Assembly (NCBI GenBank): GCA_029864335.1 | Contig: JAOTTS010000014.1 | Span: forward strand, 1-57,312 | DNA: 57,312 nucleotides | Direction: 5' to 3' | From: Candidatus Nitrosopumilus sp. | GTDB lineage: Archaea; Thermoproteota; Nitrososphaeria; Nitrososphaerales; Nitrosopumilaceae | Shown: positions 1 through 7,743 of the stretch, in pieces | How the letters are laid out: every line of letters begins with the position of its first letter | Numbering within the stretch: position 1 is the first letter of the stretch | The notes under the pieces: model-generated | What the model was told of the DNA's origin: nothing | What the model saw: only the letters and a program-made list of their open reading frames with translations | Database searches by the model: none | Program-made: the position numbers and the translations under genes

Positions 1-2
1 GA

Positions 3-1400
3 TTATCTTCTTCCAAACTTCTTTCTCTTTTTATTTGAATCTGGTCTTTCATATTTTGAACTACCCTCTTCTCTTCTTCTATCTCCACCTTCTCTTCTTC
101 TATCTCCACCTTCTCTTCTTCTATCTTCACCTTCTCTTCTTCTATCTCCACCTTCTCTTCTTCTATCTCCACCTTCTCTTCTTCTATCTCCACCTTCTCT
201 TCTTCTATCTCCACCTTCTCTTCTTCTATCTCCAAAATTTCCTCCTTCACGTCTAAATGATTGAGATTTTCTGATGTCTTTTTCAGTTGGATTTTCGTAC
301 TTTTTACCAATCTCATCAACTCTGATGTTGAGTTTTTCAAGGAGTGTTTGGTTTAGTCCTTCACCGTAGACATCAACTCTTGCAGCAATGACTGCCTTGG
401 CAGCAACTGCTCGGGCAATTTTTCCTCTTTGCCATCTAGGAGCAGCATGAACCATTGCATGTTGGAATAACAATCCGTGTTTTGGTGGTTGAGATCCTGT
501 CTTTAATGATCTAAACAATGCTTTTTCAGCTCCTAGTACTTGTATTGTACTAGCAGGAAGTGAAGCTAATCTTTTGAGACTTCCTGCTCTTCCTAAAATT
601 CTTGCACCTACTGCACTACCAAGAATTGCTGAAAGGTTTGGCGCAATTTCTTGCATCGCAGTTTCAACATGCTCTTCAAGTTTTTTACGTAATTCATGAA
701 AGTCTAAAATTTGTTTTGCAATTGATTGTACTATATCTAAATTAACATCAGAAATATTTCCCCCTCTACTTTTTGAAGAAATTAAGGATAACATTTCAAC
801 TTTTGATTCTGGAAACCCTGCATCTTCAAAAACTTGTTTTGTTAATGATTCTCGTTTTCCAGCAAGTACGATTTGTGCATATCCGTTAATGCTATCAATT
901 ATGTTATCTAATTCAGGAAAATGTAATCCATACCATTCTCGAAGTCTTGAACTTAGACCATTTGCAATCTTGTCTATTTCGTCTAATGAATTGATTGCTT
1001 GAATAATGTGAAGATCTGGACTTTCAGAAACTTCGGTAACTTTAGATGATGATAATCCTAAAGCAAACTCTCTTAGTTTTCCTAATGTGTCCTGTAAATT
1101 AGAAGCAAATCCTGAATCTACAATAATCTGTGGTTTTGTTGCTTGAATGTTATCTAATTCTGAGGATTCCATCAAATAACAATCAATTGAATATTTTTTT
1201 AAAATTGCAAGTAATGATTCATCACTCACAGAAACTCCTCTTTGAATTGAAGCTAGATAATTGATTAATTCATTTAGTTTTGATTCTTTATTTTTTACTA
1301 AGAGATATTCTTTAACTGGATTTGAGAATGGAAATGCTTTTTCGAGATTCTCTTCATTGAAAACTGAAATTCCCAATTCTGTTAATATCACAGAATACAT
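3..1400 (-). CDS. nop5: Nop5/Nop56 C/D-box RNP core protein
   Basis: Archaeal Nop5, 465 aa. It bridges L7Ae-bound C/D box guide RNA and fibrillarin in the 2'-O-methylation RNP. The Nop domain is clear at residues 250-345 (GSAVGARILGRAG at 261-273, then KALFRSLKTG and PPKHGLLFQH). Residues 120-250 fit the coiled-coil region. The C-terminus (about 390-446) is eight tandem copies of a seven-residue Arg-rich unit (GDRRREG, one copy EDRRREG), followed by a basic KKRKKFGRR tail. The repeat lies outside the conserved core and may bind RNA. Start ATG lies about 27 nt from a TATA-like palindrome shared with pyrD. Fibrillarin, the usual partner, would lie beyond the window edge if present. Confidence 0.95.
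   Translation of the reverse strand: MYSVILTELGISVFNEENLEKAFPFSNPVKEYLLVKNKESKLNELINYLASIQRGVSVSDESLLAILKKYSIDCYLMESSELDNIQATKPQIIVDSGFASNLQDTLGKLREFALGLSSSKVTEVSESPDLHIIQAINSLDEIDKIANGLSSRLREWYGLHFPELDNIIDSINGYAQIVLAGKRESLTKQVFEDAGFPESKVEMLSLISSKSRGGNISDVNLDIVQSIAKQILDFHELRKKLEEHVETAMQEIAPNLSAILGSAVGARILGRAGSLKRLASLPASTIQVLGAEKALFRSLKTGSQPPKHGLLFQHAMVHAAPRWQRGKIARAVAAKAVIAARVDVYGEGLNQTLLEKLNIRVDEIGKKYENPTEKDIRKSQSFRREGGNFGDRRREGGDRRREGGDRRREGGDRRREGGDRRREGEDRRREGGDRRREGGDRRREEGSSKYERPDSNKKRKKFGRR
68..235. repeat. 21-bp tandem repeat, eight copies, inside nop5
   Basis: Eight near-identical 21-bp units, each encoding GDRRREG in the nop5 tail. One unit differs by a single base that turns Gly into Glu. 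The units are nearly identical at the DNA level as well, so the array is young or kept homogeneous by slippage; copy number may vary between strains. Confidence 0.9.
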
Positions 1401-1419
1401 GACTAGTTGATTCTAAATC

Positions 1420-1434
1420 ACCTTTAAAAAAGGT
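1420..1434. promoter_or_regulatory. palindromic TATA region between nop5 and pyrD
   Basis: ACCTTTAAAAAAGGT is a perfect palindrome with 6-bp arms and a 3-bp centre. Its centre is about 27 nt from the nop5 ATG on the minus strand, the normal archaeal TATA distance for a leaderless transcript. It is about 17 nt from the pyrD GTG, which is short for the plus direction. Bidirectional use is an inference. Confidence 0.5.
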
Positions 1435-1443
1435 ACCAGAATC

Positions 1444-2397
1444 GTGAATCAATTATTATATTCGAAACTAAGTTCATTATTCAAAGTGGAATCCAGTCTT
1501 ACAACTTCCATAGGCCAAATTCAATTAGATAGACCTGTAATGCTGGCATCTGGAATTTTAGGTATATCATTGGATGTTTTTAATCGATTATATCGCTCAG
1601 GTGTAGGTGCAGTTGTAACTAAATCTCTTAGTACGGAACCATGGGAAGGCTATCCAAATCCAACTATCTTCAGTGTAAAAGGTGGTGGCTGGATAAATGC
1701 CGTAGGTCTCTCAAATCCTGGCGCTCCAAATTTTGCTAAAATGATTGAACCTAATCAAGAAGTTCCAATAGTAATTAGTTTAGTAGGTTCAATTCCTGAA
1801 GATTTTGAAATGATGATAAAACAGTTTGAAAATTGTAAAATTACCGCATACGAACTAAATCTGTCCTGTCCTCATGTTGCCAAAGTTGGTTTAGAAGTTG
1901 GTGATGATCCAGAATTAGTTAGAAAAATTGTAACTATTGCAAAAAATACCACTGATGTACCTATAATTGCAAAAGTAGGTTTAGGTACCACTCATTATCT
2001 AAACACTGTAAGTACTGCAATAGATTCTGGAATTGATGCAATAACTGCAATCAATACAATTCGAGCAATGGCCATAGATGTTGAAACTCAACGACCAATT
2101 CTTAGTAATAAGTTTGGAGGATTATCTGGAACTCCAATCAAACCAATTGCATTGAGATGTGTATATGAGATTTCTTCAAAACATGATATTCCAATAATTG
2201 GATGTGGTGGTGTTTCTGCATGGGAGGATGCCGTAGAATTTTTCTTAGCAGGTGCTTCTGCAATTCAAATTGGTAGTGCAGTAGGCGATAATTGGATTGA
2301 TGTTTTTAATGAAATCAATAATGGAATATTACAATACATGAAAAGAAAAAATTATTCTTCAATAAAGGATATGGTAGGTCTTGCAAAGAAATCATAA
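1444..2397 (+). CDS. pyrD: dihydroorotate dehydrogenase catalytic subunit
   Basis: Oxidises dihydroorotate to orotate in pyrimidine synthesis; FMN-dependent TIM barrel, class 1B type. Seen: PVMLASGILG near residue 31, NAVGLSNPG near 85, NLSCP at 139-143 (the catalytic Cys expected for class 1), AKVGLG near 175, GCGGVSAWEDA and GASAIQIGSA near the C-terminus. Length of 317 aa is normal. The start is GTG; a second in-frame GTG lies 42 nt downstream, so the N-terminus is uncertain. The end overlaps pyrK by 17 nt, which fits a coupled two-subunit enzyme. Confidence 0.93.
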   Translation: MNQLLYSKLSSLFKVESSLTTSIGQIQLDRPVMLASGILGISLDVFNRLYRSGVGAVVTKSLSTEPWEGYPNPTIFSVKGGGWINAVGLSNPGAPNFAKMIEPNQEVPIVISLVGSIPEDFEMMIKQFENCKITAYELNLSCPHVAKVGLEVGDDPELVRKIVTIAKNTTDVPIIAKVGLGTTHYLNTVSTAIDSGIDAITAINTIRAMAIDVETQRPILSNKFGGLSGTPIKPIALRCVYEISSKHDIPIIGCGGVSAWEDAVEFFLAGASAIQIGSAVGDNWIDVFNEINNGILQYMKRKNYSSIKDMVGLAKKS

Positions 2398-3193
2398 CCA
2401 CACAACAATTGTTACAATTGAAAAAGTAATTGATGAAACACCTACTGTTCGAACTTTGGTTTTTTCAGATAATGTAATGTCAAATGTTCTTCCTGGACAA
2501 TTTGCAATGGTTTGGATTCCTGGAATTAATGAATTGCCAATGAGTGTAATGATTTCTAAAGAACCTGGAAAGGCAGCATTCACTGTTAGAAAACACGGTC
2601 CAGCTTCAACTGGTTTGTTTAACGTTAAAGAAGGGCAACAAATTGGAATTCGTGGTCCGTATGGAAATTCATTTGATCTTAAAGAAGGAAAACTTTTGTT
2701 AGTTGGTGGTGGAACCGGTCTTGTTCCAATGATACGATTACTTTCTTTTGTAAAACCAGCAGATGATGTTACTGTTCTGATAGGTGCAAAATCAAAAGAT
2801 GAAGTATTCTTTGAAGACTTGGCAAATAACATGTTGGAAAATAATCCTCACAAAGTAATAGTTTCAACTGATGATGGAAGTTATGGCGAAAAAGGATTTG
2901 TCACTGATTTAGTTGAAAAACTTGTTAATGAATCTCATTTTGATGGCGTGTATGCATGTGGACCTGAAATAATGATGTATAAAACTATGCAATCAGCTCA
3001 TTCTAGGAATATGTTTGTTCAAGCCAGTCTTGAGAGAATGATGAAATGTGGTGTTGGGATTTGTGGAAGCTGCTGTGTTGGCGAAGATCTGGTTTGTAGG
3101 GATGGAACCGTCTTTGATGGAGATCATCTTTCTTCAAACAAGGAATTTGGTCATTTTTACAGAAATAAGGCCGGAATTTTAGAAAAATATTGA
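2381..3193 (+). CDS. pyrK: dihydroorotate dehydrogenase electron-transfer subunit
   Basis: FAD and [2Fe-2S] subunit that passes electrons from PyrD to NAD+. The order is a ferredoxin-reductase FAD domain (RGPYGNSFDL near 91), a pyridine nucleotide site (GGGTGLVP at 109-116), and a C-terminal iron-sulfur cluster with Cys 223, 228, 231 and 239 (CGVGICGSC and VCRDG). All four expected cluster cysteines are present. The start is TTG inside the pyrD 3' end. Normal length for the family. Confidence 0.92.
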   Translation: MQRNHNHTTIVTIEKVIDETPTVRTLVFSDNVMSNVLPGQFAMVWIPGINELPMSVMISKEPGKAAFTVRKHGPASTGLFNVKEGQQIGIRGPYGNSFDLKEGKLLLVGGGTGLVPMIRLLSFVKPADDVTVLIGAKSKDEVFFEDLANNMLENNPHKVIVSTDDGSYGEKGFVTDLVEKLVNESHFDGVYACGPEIMMYKTMQSAHSRNMFVQASLERMMKCGVGICGSCCVGEDLVCRDGTVFDGDHLSSNKEFGHFYRNKAGILEKY

Positions 3194-3208
3194 TTTTTAC
3201 TAGCAAGG

Positions 3209-3218
3209 TTTAAAATAA
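3209..3218 (+). promoter_or_regulatory. TATA box of the radical SAM gene
   Basis: TTTAAAATAA centred about 23 nt before the ATG at 3236, with no Shine-Dalgarno site between. This fits a leaderless archaeal transcript. Confidence 0.55.
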
Positions 3219-3235
3219 ATCACAAAATCATTTCC

Positions 3236-4969
3236 ATGACGGATATGGGAACTCCAAAAATTGTTTTAACTGCAGATAGAACTTTGATGTCCCCTTATCG
3301 AGGACTCTCACTGGCAACCTTTTTTGGATGTGCACCAGCCATTGACCCTAATCGAGATAAAAACAGTTTTTGGTACAAAATACTTGGAAACCAAGTAACT
3401 CCAAAAATTCTATTTGATTTTATTTGTAATTATATTCCTCATACAAATGGTGTTGCAAACTATGCGCCATATGGTTTGAGAAAATTAGAAGCCGGTTTAC
3501 TCCGAGATGGATTTAGTAGACAAGATGTAGTTGTTGCACATCCTGATCACATTGAGCAATTCATTGGTCCTCAAACTGAAGTTGTTGGGACATATGAAAT
3601 GGATCCTCTTGGCATGGGTCCTGTAACTATGACATTTACTTATGGTAGAAAACAAACATCCTATGATGAATTTTACAATACCGAATTACATCATAGAATC
3701 AAAGCTGCTAAATTAAAAACTGGAAGTAAAGCCAAAGTAATTTCTGGTGCATCAGGAACTTGGCAATACAATTATGATCCAGAAAAAATTGAAGAATTTG
3801 GAATCTATGCAATTCTGGAAGGAGAATTGGGTGGAATAGCACCTGAAATTGATGGCCATGCTGGAAGATTCTTCAACTATTTGATTAATGGTGACTTTGA
3901 AAATATGGATCCTTTCAGAAAGAAAAGTGACTTTAAAGTTAACATTAAAGAATTTGAAAGAAATGGCAAAAAAGTCCATGGACGATTTGTTAATTTCTGG
4001 GATAGACCTGAACTTGAAGAAATTCCTGACATTGTAGAACCAAGTATGCATGGAATGGTTGAGGTAATGCGTGGTTGTGGTAGAGGTTGTAAATTCTGTG
4101 ACGTTACATTAAGATCATTAAGATATTATTCTCCTGAAAAAGTCAAAAGAGAAATCGAAGTTAACATAAAGAAAGGTGGTTCTAAATCTGCATGGATTCA
4201 CAGTGATGATATTTTCGTTTATGGAATGGATCCTAGGACTGCAAAAGGAATGGAACCAAATAGAGAAGCACTAGAAGAATTATTCACAGCTATCATGTCA
4301 ACCGGTGTTGAACACACAAACCCAACACACGGTACTTTGGCAGGAGCTATTGCTGATGAAAAATTAATTCCAAATCTTTCTAAAATTATCAAAGCGGGCC
4401 CTGATAACATGATTGGTGTCCAAGCTGGATTTGAAACAGGAAGTCTTAGATTAATTGGTAAATATGCTGATAGAAAACTTGCACCATATTCTCCTGATGA
4501 ATGGCACTGGGTTGTAAAAGAAGGTGTCAAGACATTAAATCAAGACTATTGGATTCCTGCTTTCACATTAATCATGGGGCTTGACAATGATGAAACTCCT
4601 GAAGACTCTTGGGAGACAATTCGTTTACTTAGCGAACTGGAAAATGAGCAACCTGATTCTATGTTTACAGCAACTGCACTAACCTTTGTTCCTATTGGGT
4701 TATTAGAAAAATCTGATTTCTTTAACATAGGAAATGAAATGACTCCTGCTCAACTAGGTGTCCTTTACAAAACTTGGCAGCACAATTTCAAATATGGTAT
4801 TCAAAAATTCATGACCAAGACCGGTTCAAAAGGTCCTCAAAGATACTTCTTTAATGCTATTGCAAGATCTCTTGGTGGTGTTCCTCTTGGTGCCATGGAA
4901 AGATATGCCCGTAGAAAGAGTAGAGAACACGAAAAAGTAATTGATACTGTTAAAGCCAAGTACTGGTAG
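3236..4969 (+). CDS. radical SAM protein, thaumarchaeal conserved type
   Basis: 577-aa radical SAM enzyme of unknown substrate. The CxxxCxxC cluster that binds [4Fe-4S] is at about residues 280-287 (MRGCGRGCKFC), unusually far from the N-terminus, so some 270 residues precede the radical SAM barrel. Later motifs include IHSDDIF and GVQAGFETGS, the latter matching the SAM-binding strands of Elp3/MiaB-type barrels. It stands alone between pyrK and eS30 with its own TATA box. Architecture resembles the B12-binding/radical SAM group, but I see no clear B12 DxHxxG motif. Function not assigned. Confidence 0.85.
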   Translation: MTDMGTPKIVLTADRTLMSPYRGLSLATFFGCAPAIDPNRDKNSFWYKILGNQVTPKILFDFICNYIPHTNGVANYAPYGLRKLEAGLLRDGFSRQDVVVAHPDHIEQFIGPQTEVVGTYEMDPLGMGPVTMTFTYGRKQTSYDEFYNTELHHRIKAAKLKTGSKAKVISGASGTWQYNYDPEKIEEFGIYAILEGELGGIAPEIDGHAGRFFNYLINGDFENMDPFRKKSDFKVNIKEFERNGKKVHGRFVNFWDRPELEEIPDIVEPSMHGMVEVMRGCGRGCKFCDVTLRSLRYYSPEKVKREIEVNIKKGGSKSAWIHSDDIFVYGMDPRTAKGMEPNREALEELFTAIMSTGVEHTNPTHGTLAGAIADEKLIPNLSKIIKAGPDNMIGVQAGFETGSLRLIGKYADRKLAPYSPDEWHWVVKEGVKTLNQDYWIPAFTLIMGLDNDETPEDSWETIRLLSELENEQPDSMFTATALTFVPIGLLEKSDFFNIGNEMTPAQLGVLYKTWQHNFKYGIQKFMTKTGSKGPQRYFFNAIARSLGGVPLGAMERYARRKSREHEKVIDTVKAKYW

Positions 4970-5009
4970 TCATACAAATACATAAATTCACTAATTCTTA
5001 TTCACAATT

Positions 5010-5192
5010 ATGGCAACACACGGTTCACTTACCAAAGCAGGTAAAGTAAGAGGACAAACTCCTAAAGTAGAAGGAAGAAAAATCGTAGGCGATAGTTCCA
5101 GTGTTGCAAACAAAGGTAATTTCAAAAAGAGATTCGTTCTAGGACGATTTCCTGGTCAAAATAAGCCTGGACAAAGAAGAAAGAGACGATAG
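5010..5192 (+). CDS. rps30e: 30S ribosomal protein eS30
   Basis: 60-aa small-subunit protein. The N-terminal HGSLTKAGKVRGQTPKVE is the signature of eS30, and the C-terminus is basic (GQNKPGQRRKRR). In eukaryotes it is made as a fusion with a ubiquitin-like domain; here it stands alone, as in other archaea. A weak TATA-like ATAAATT lies 22-28 nt upstream. Confidence 0.93.
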   Translation: MATHGSLTKAGKVRGQTPKVEGRKIVGDSSSVANKGNFKKRFVLGRFPGQNKPGQRRKRR

Positions 5193-5321
5193 TCAATTCT
5201 TGTTAAAATTTTCTCATTTTACGATCTATTTCTAAAACAGGTTCCCTTAACATTTTCCACATCATCAATGGCTTTAATCAAATCAAGCATTGATCTGCTG
5301 AATTTATAATTTGTTTCTAAC

Positions 5322-5344
5322 GGTTCTGTAAAGTTGGTGGCTCA
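5322..5344 (+). repeat. left terminal inverted repeat
   Basis: 23 bp starting GGTTCTGTAAAGTTGG and ending GGCTCA, identical to the reverse complement of 7677-7699. Confidence 0.9.
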
Positions 5345-5361
5345 CGGTTCTAAATCTTCTT

Positions 5362-5383
5362 CCTGTCAAAAATAGGCTCATTT
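5362..5383 (+). repeat. left subterminal inverted block
   Basis: CCTGTCAAAAATAGG followed by CTCATTT. It matches the reverse complement of 7638-7659 at 21 of 22 positions and sits exactly 17 bp inside the terminal repeat, as at the other end. CCTGT and ATAGG can pair as a small hairpin with a G-U wobble. Possibly a transposase or accessory binding site. Confidence 0.75.
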
Positions 5384-5401
5384 TTGCTATTCAAAAATGA
5401 A

Positions 5402-5581
5402 TCACCTGAGACGTAATATCTCAGGATAGTATTGCTCACCATTGATGTTTCCTGTTGCTCTGCGATGATAGTAACCGTATTCCTTGTCTCTAAACAGTCC
5501 GTCTATGAATTTCTCAACCGAAACACTTAGATCTTGGTTTGATGCAATATCCATAGTTGGTTTGTATTTTTTCGAATGCAT
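5402..5581 (-). CDS. hypothetical 59-aa ORF within the element
   Basis: ATG-started ORF reading MHSKKYKPTMDIASNQDLSV onward and ending YYPEILRLR. It lies between the transposase and the left end, on the same strand as the transposase and 42 bp downstream of it. Soluble, mixed charge, rich in Tyr, no known domain recognised. It could be an IS accessory protein or chance coding space. Confidence 0.4.
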   Translation of the reverse strand: MHSKKYKPTMDIASNQDLSVSVEKFIDGLFRDKEYGYYHRRATGNINGEQYYPEILRLR

Positions 5582-5623
5582 GGTAACTTTGAGAAAGTCT
5601 AACCAACTATTAACTTCTAATTG

Positions 5624-6755
5624 TCAACTTGATCGCACCCAGACTTTAGCGTTTTGAATTATTGTCTTCCATTTGTCGTTTCCTTCAACTATAATTCCAC
5701 AGGCTTCAGCAGGTGTTGTGTTTAGTGTCATGTGTTCTCGTATGTAGTTGTGATAGATTTGATAACCGTCAAAGAATATCGAGTCCTGTTTCTTGATTCC
5801 TCTCATCACTTTTTCCCTGTCCCTGAACTCACCGTTGAATCTTTCCTGTTGGTTGTTGTTCATGTCACCTTTTAGGTGAATGTGTCTTATGTGAACTGAT
5901 GTGTTTCTGTTGTTTGTCCTAAATTCTTTCTTATGTGCAATGTTGTAACTTCCCAGACCGTCAGTAATCATTACTTTTGGAATTTTGTTTGTAGCTGTTT
6001 TAGCTTCCTTGTATAGTCCTGTTGCATCATGTCCTTCCTTTCTGTCAGACACTTCCTTTGCTATCCAGTAGCGAGTCTCATCATCACACAGTGCAAAGAG
6101 ATACTTCATGTTTCCCTTTACCTTGGTGTAGACCTCATCTGCTCTCCATGTATCGCTAACTTGTGGTGTGATTTTGTCCAGATGCTCTTTCATTATTGCA
6201 ATGTATTTCCTTATCCAGTTGTGGATAGTCTGATGTGATACTGTAATTCCTTGTAATTTAATGAATTTCTGTACGCTTCTCAGGGATTCGCCTGTATAGT
6301 TGCATGGCTGATGTGATGATTTTAGGACTGGCTTTCATTCCCTCAAATCCTAAATTGAAGCTAAACCATTTTGTGCAGTCATTGCAGAAATATCTTTGAA
6401 TGGAATAGTTCTTGTTCTTTCTAATACCGTGCTTTACAAAATTTTCAGAAGTGCATTTAGGACATACTGTAACGTTTAGTTCAGGTATTGTTACCTTATT
6501 ACTTTCTCGTACCTCATTTCTGTATTTTATTGAAAACTCTACGCCATGAATGTGTTTACAGCATATTTTTCGGAATGTATGGTCTGGACAGGTACACACA
6601 AAGCCTGACTCTGTGCCTATGACATCATACTTTCTCTTGGAAGTTTGGGATTTTACGGTGTAATGATGGTCATTTAGGCGTAAAATCTGAACATTGGGAT
6701 TCTCAAATATCTTCTTTCCAGCGTCAATCCTGTTACATTTATTATCTGATTTCAT
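5624..6755 (-). pseudogene. IS6/IS240-type DDE transposase, frameshifted
   Basis: Two ORFs give one transposase. The upstream part (6755 to 6258, 165 aa) has a SWIM zinc finger (CTCPDHTFRKICCKHIHG) and a zinc ribbon (CPKC then CNDC). The downstream part carries the catalytic core: WRADEVYTKVKG (first Asp), MITDGLGSY (second Asp) and QERFNGEFRDREKVMRG (Glu). Between them the reading shifts at about 6292-6300. Reading the other frame gives YTGESLRSVQKFIKLQGI, the expected HTH continuing straight into the second ORF. Loss of one 5-bp CTATA copy, or gain of one base, would explain it. Programmed frameshifting is possible but I see no slippery-site-plus-structure support. Confidence 0.8.
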
Positions 6756-6758
6756 TAG

Positions 6759-6810
6759 GTATCTATTGATATATTATATCAATACTATTATAAAGATACC
6801 TATTGATATC
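6759..6810. promoter_or_regulatory. operator-like palindrome and repeats between transposase and RHH gene
   Basis: TTGATATATTATATCAA (6766-6782) is a perfect 17-bp palindrome with 8-bp arms. CTATTGATAT occurs at 6763-6772 and again at 6800-6809. The block covers the TATA regions of both divergent genes (TTATAAAG at 6788-6795 for the plus-strand gene). This is the geometry expected for an RHH autorepressor controlling itself and the transposase. Binding is inferred. Confidence 0.6.
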
Positions 6811-6819
6811 ACATAGTAT

Positions 6820-6954
6820 ATGGCTATGAAGCGAATATTGGTATCCGTACCTGTTGAGATGGAAAAAGCTTTGGAAAAGGAACGAAAAGAGAGAATGTTA
6901 GAGACCGTACCTGAGACTATCAGAGTTATTCTTAGTGAGTATCTAAGGAAGTAA
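6820..6954 (+). CDS. ribbon-helix-helix (CopG/Arc-like) regulator, 44 aa
   Basis: Encodes a 44-aa peptide beginning MAMKRILVSVPVEMEKALEK and ending IRVILSEYLRK. This is the RHH pattern: a short beta strand (RILVSVP), helix 1 (EMEKALEKERKER) and helix 2 (PETIRVILSEYL). Such proteins dimerise and bind palindromic operators. It is divergent from the transposase across a palindrome and overlaps the end of the convergent membrane-protein gene by 23 bp. Likely controls element expression. A second ATG lies two codons in. Confidence 0.7.
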   Translation: MAMKRILVSVPVEMEKALEKERKERMLETVPETIRVILSEYLRK

Positions 6955-7597
6955 ATATTACATCATCTTTGGTTATTGGGACAGGTTGTGTCTTGATTTT
7001 GATTAGAAAATGTTTTTCCTCAACTTTGGAATTGTAGCGTATGTGAAATACTACTCGTAAGTTATAGTACCTGTTACCTTTTTTATCATCAATAAGAATA
7101 TCTTCGTTAGAGTAACCTTCATCCCATTCTTTTTTAATTGTGGACTGCATGCCAAATGACATGCCATCCAACCCTACATAGGATTCCAAGGGGAGTTCTG
7201 CATACCCTTCTGAGTATTTTGTAAACAAATCCATGGTTCTTCTTTTCTCATTACCATTAATCCAATCAAGTGGAAACATACATTTAGGAAGTGGTATTTT
7301 ATGGAATGGTTTTTCATTCATTCCAGTATATCTTGCAGAGATGGAGCAGTCCTTTGCCAAGGATTTCCCAGTGTTTTTTACAGTTATAGAAAACCGAATG
7401 TTAATCTTGTCTTTGGTTGTGTCAATGTGAGTGTTAGGTATGATTTTGATTTTCGGTCTCTGAATCCATTTCCATAATGGGTGTGCCGTCATTTCATACA
7501 CAGTGAGCACCAAAATCGATACTGTTACTGCAAAAAGTGTCCACGTGTTTTCGTTGAAAGTTTTTAGAATTTGCTCTATCTCTATACCCTCTATCAT
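6932..7597 (-). CDS. membrane-anchored hypothetical cargo protein
   Basis: 221 aa. One N-terminal membrane segment at about residues 17-35 (TLFAVTVSILVLTVYEM) is followed by a soluble, beta-rich domain starting IKIIPNTHIDTT. A stretch with SITVKNTGKSLAKDCSI resembles a CARDB/Ig-like fold, which would place the domain outside or on the membrane face. No catalytic motif is seen. It lies inside the IS6-like element, between the RHH gene and the right end, so it looks like cargo. Function unknown. Confidence 0.65.
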   Translation of the reverse strand: MIEGIEIEQILKTFNENTWTLFAVTVSILVLTVYEMTAHPLWKWIQRPKIKIIPNTHIDTTKDKINIRFSITVKNTGKSLAKDCSISARYTGMNEKPFHKIPLPKCMFPLDWINGNEKRRTMDLFTKYSEGYAELPLESYVGLDGMSFGMQSTIKKEWDEGYSNEDILIDDKKGNRYYNLRVVFHIRYNSKVEEKHFLIKIKTQPVPITKDDVIFTSLDTH

Positions 7598-7637
7598 AAC
7601 TCATTAATTCTGATAAAAGTGTAGTATTATACTGATC

Positions 7638-7659
7638 AAATGAGCCTGTTTTTGACAGG
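7638..7659 (-). repeat. right subterminal inverted block
   Basis: On the minus strand CCTGTCAAAAACAGG then CTCATTT. It is itself a hairpin (CCTGT/ACAGG, five pairs). Counterpart of 5362-5383. Confidence 0.75.
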
Positions 7660-7676
7660 GTAAAGAAAGTCACCTA

Positions 7677-7699
7677 TGAGCCACCAACTTTACAGAACC
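7677..7699 (-). repeat. right terminal inverted repeat
   Basis: 23 bp, exact reverse complement of 5322-5344. Its outer edge is about 12 bp before the radA TATA box. Confidence 0.9.
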
Positions 7700-7711
7700 C
7701 TAAAACAACAC

Positions 7712-7720
7712 TTTTATAAA
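7712..7720 (+). promoter_or_regulatory. radA TATA box
   Basis: TTTTATAAA about 24-30 nt before the radA ATG. The mobile element ends 12 bp upstream, so any native control site further upstream has been separated. Confidence 0.6.
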
Positions 7721-7743
7721 GTACTGGTACCGTATCATACGGT

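Larger units (their letters stand above)
5322..7699. mobile_element. IS6-like element with cargo, 2378 bp
   Basis: Bounded by perfect 23-bp inverted ends beginning GGTTCTGTAAAGTT, close to the GG-CTGT-GCAAA ends typical of the IS6 family. Each end is followed by a 17-bp spacer and a second conserved inverted block. Inside are a 59-aa ORF, a frameshifted IS6/IS240-type DDE transposase with an N-terminal SWIM and zinc-ribbon part, a ribbon-helix-helix gene and a membrane protein gene. Typical IS6 elements are about 0.7-0.9 kb with one gene, so this one is long. No clear 8-bp target duplication is visible (flanks TTTCTAAC and CTAAAACA). Insertion lies between eS30 and radA. Confidence 0.85.

Noticed and set aside
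35-256. Open frame of 73 aa rich in Leu, Phe, Tyr and His on the plus strand
   Set aside because: It is the antisense reading of the nop5 21-bp repeat and has no independent support.
2392-2832. 146-aa frame antisense to pyrK
   Set aside because: Shadow of a well-identified gene; no promoter or family features.
5314-7707. Target-site duplication around the IS6-like element
   Set aside because: Flanking 8-mers TTTCTAAC and CTAAAACA share only a few bases, so no duplication can be claimed.
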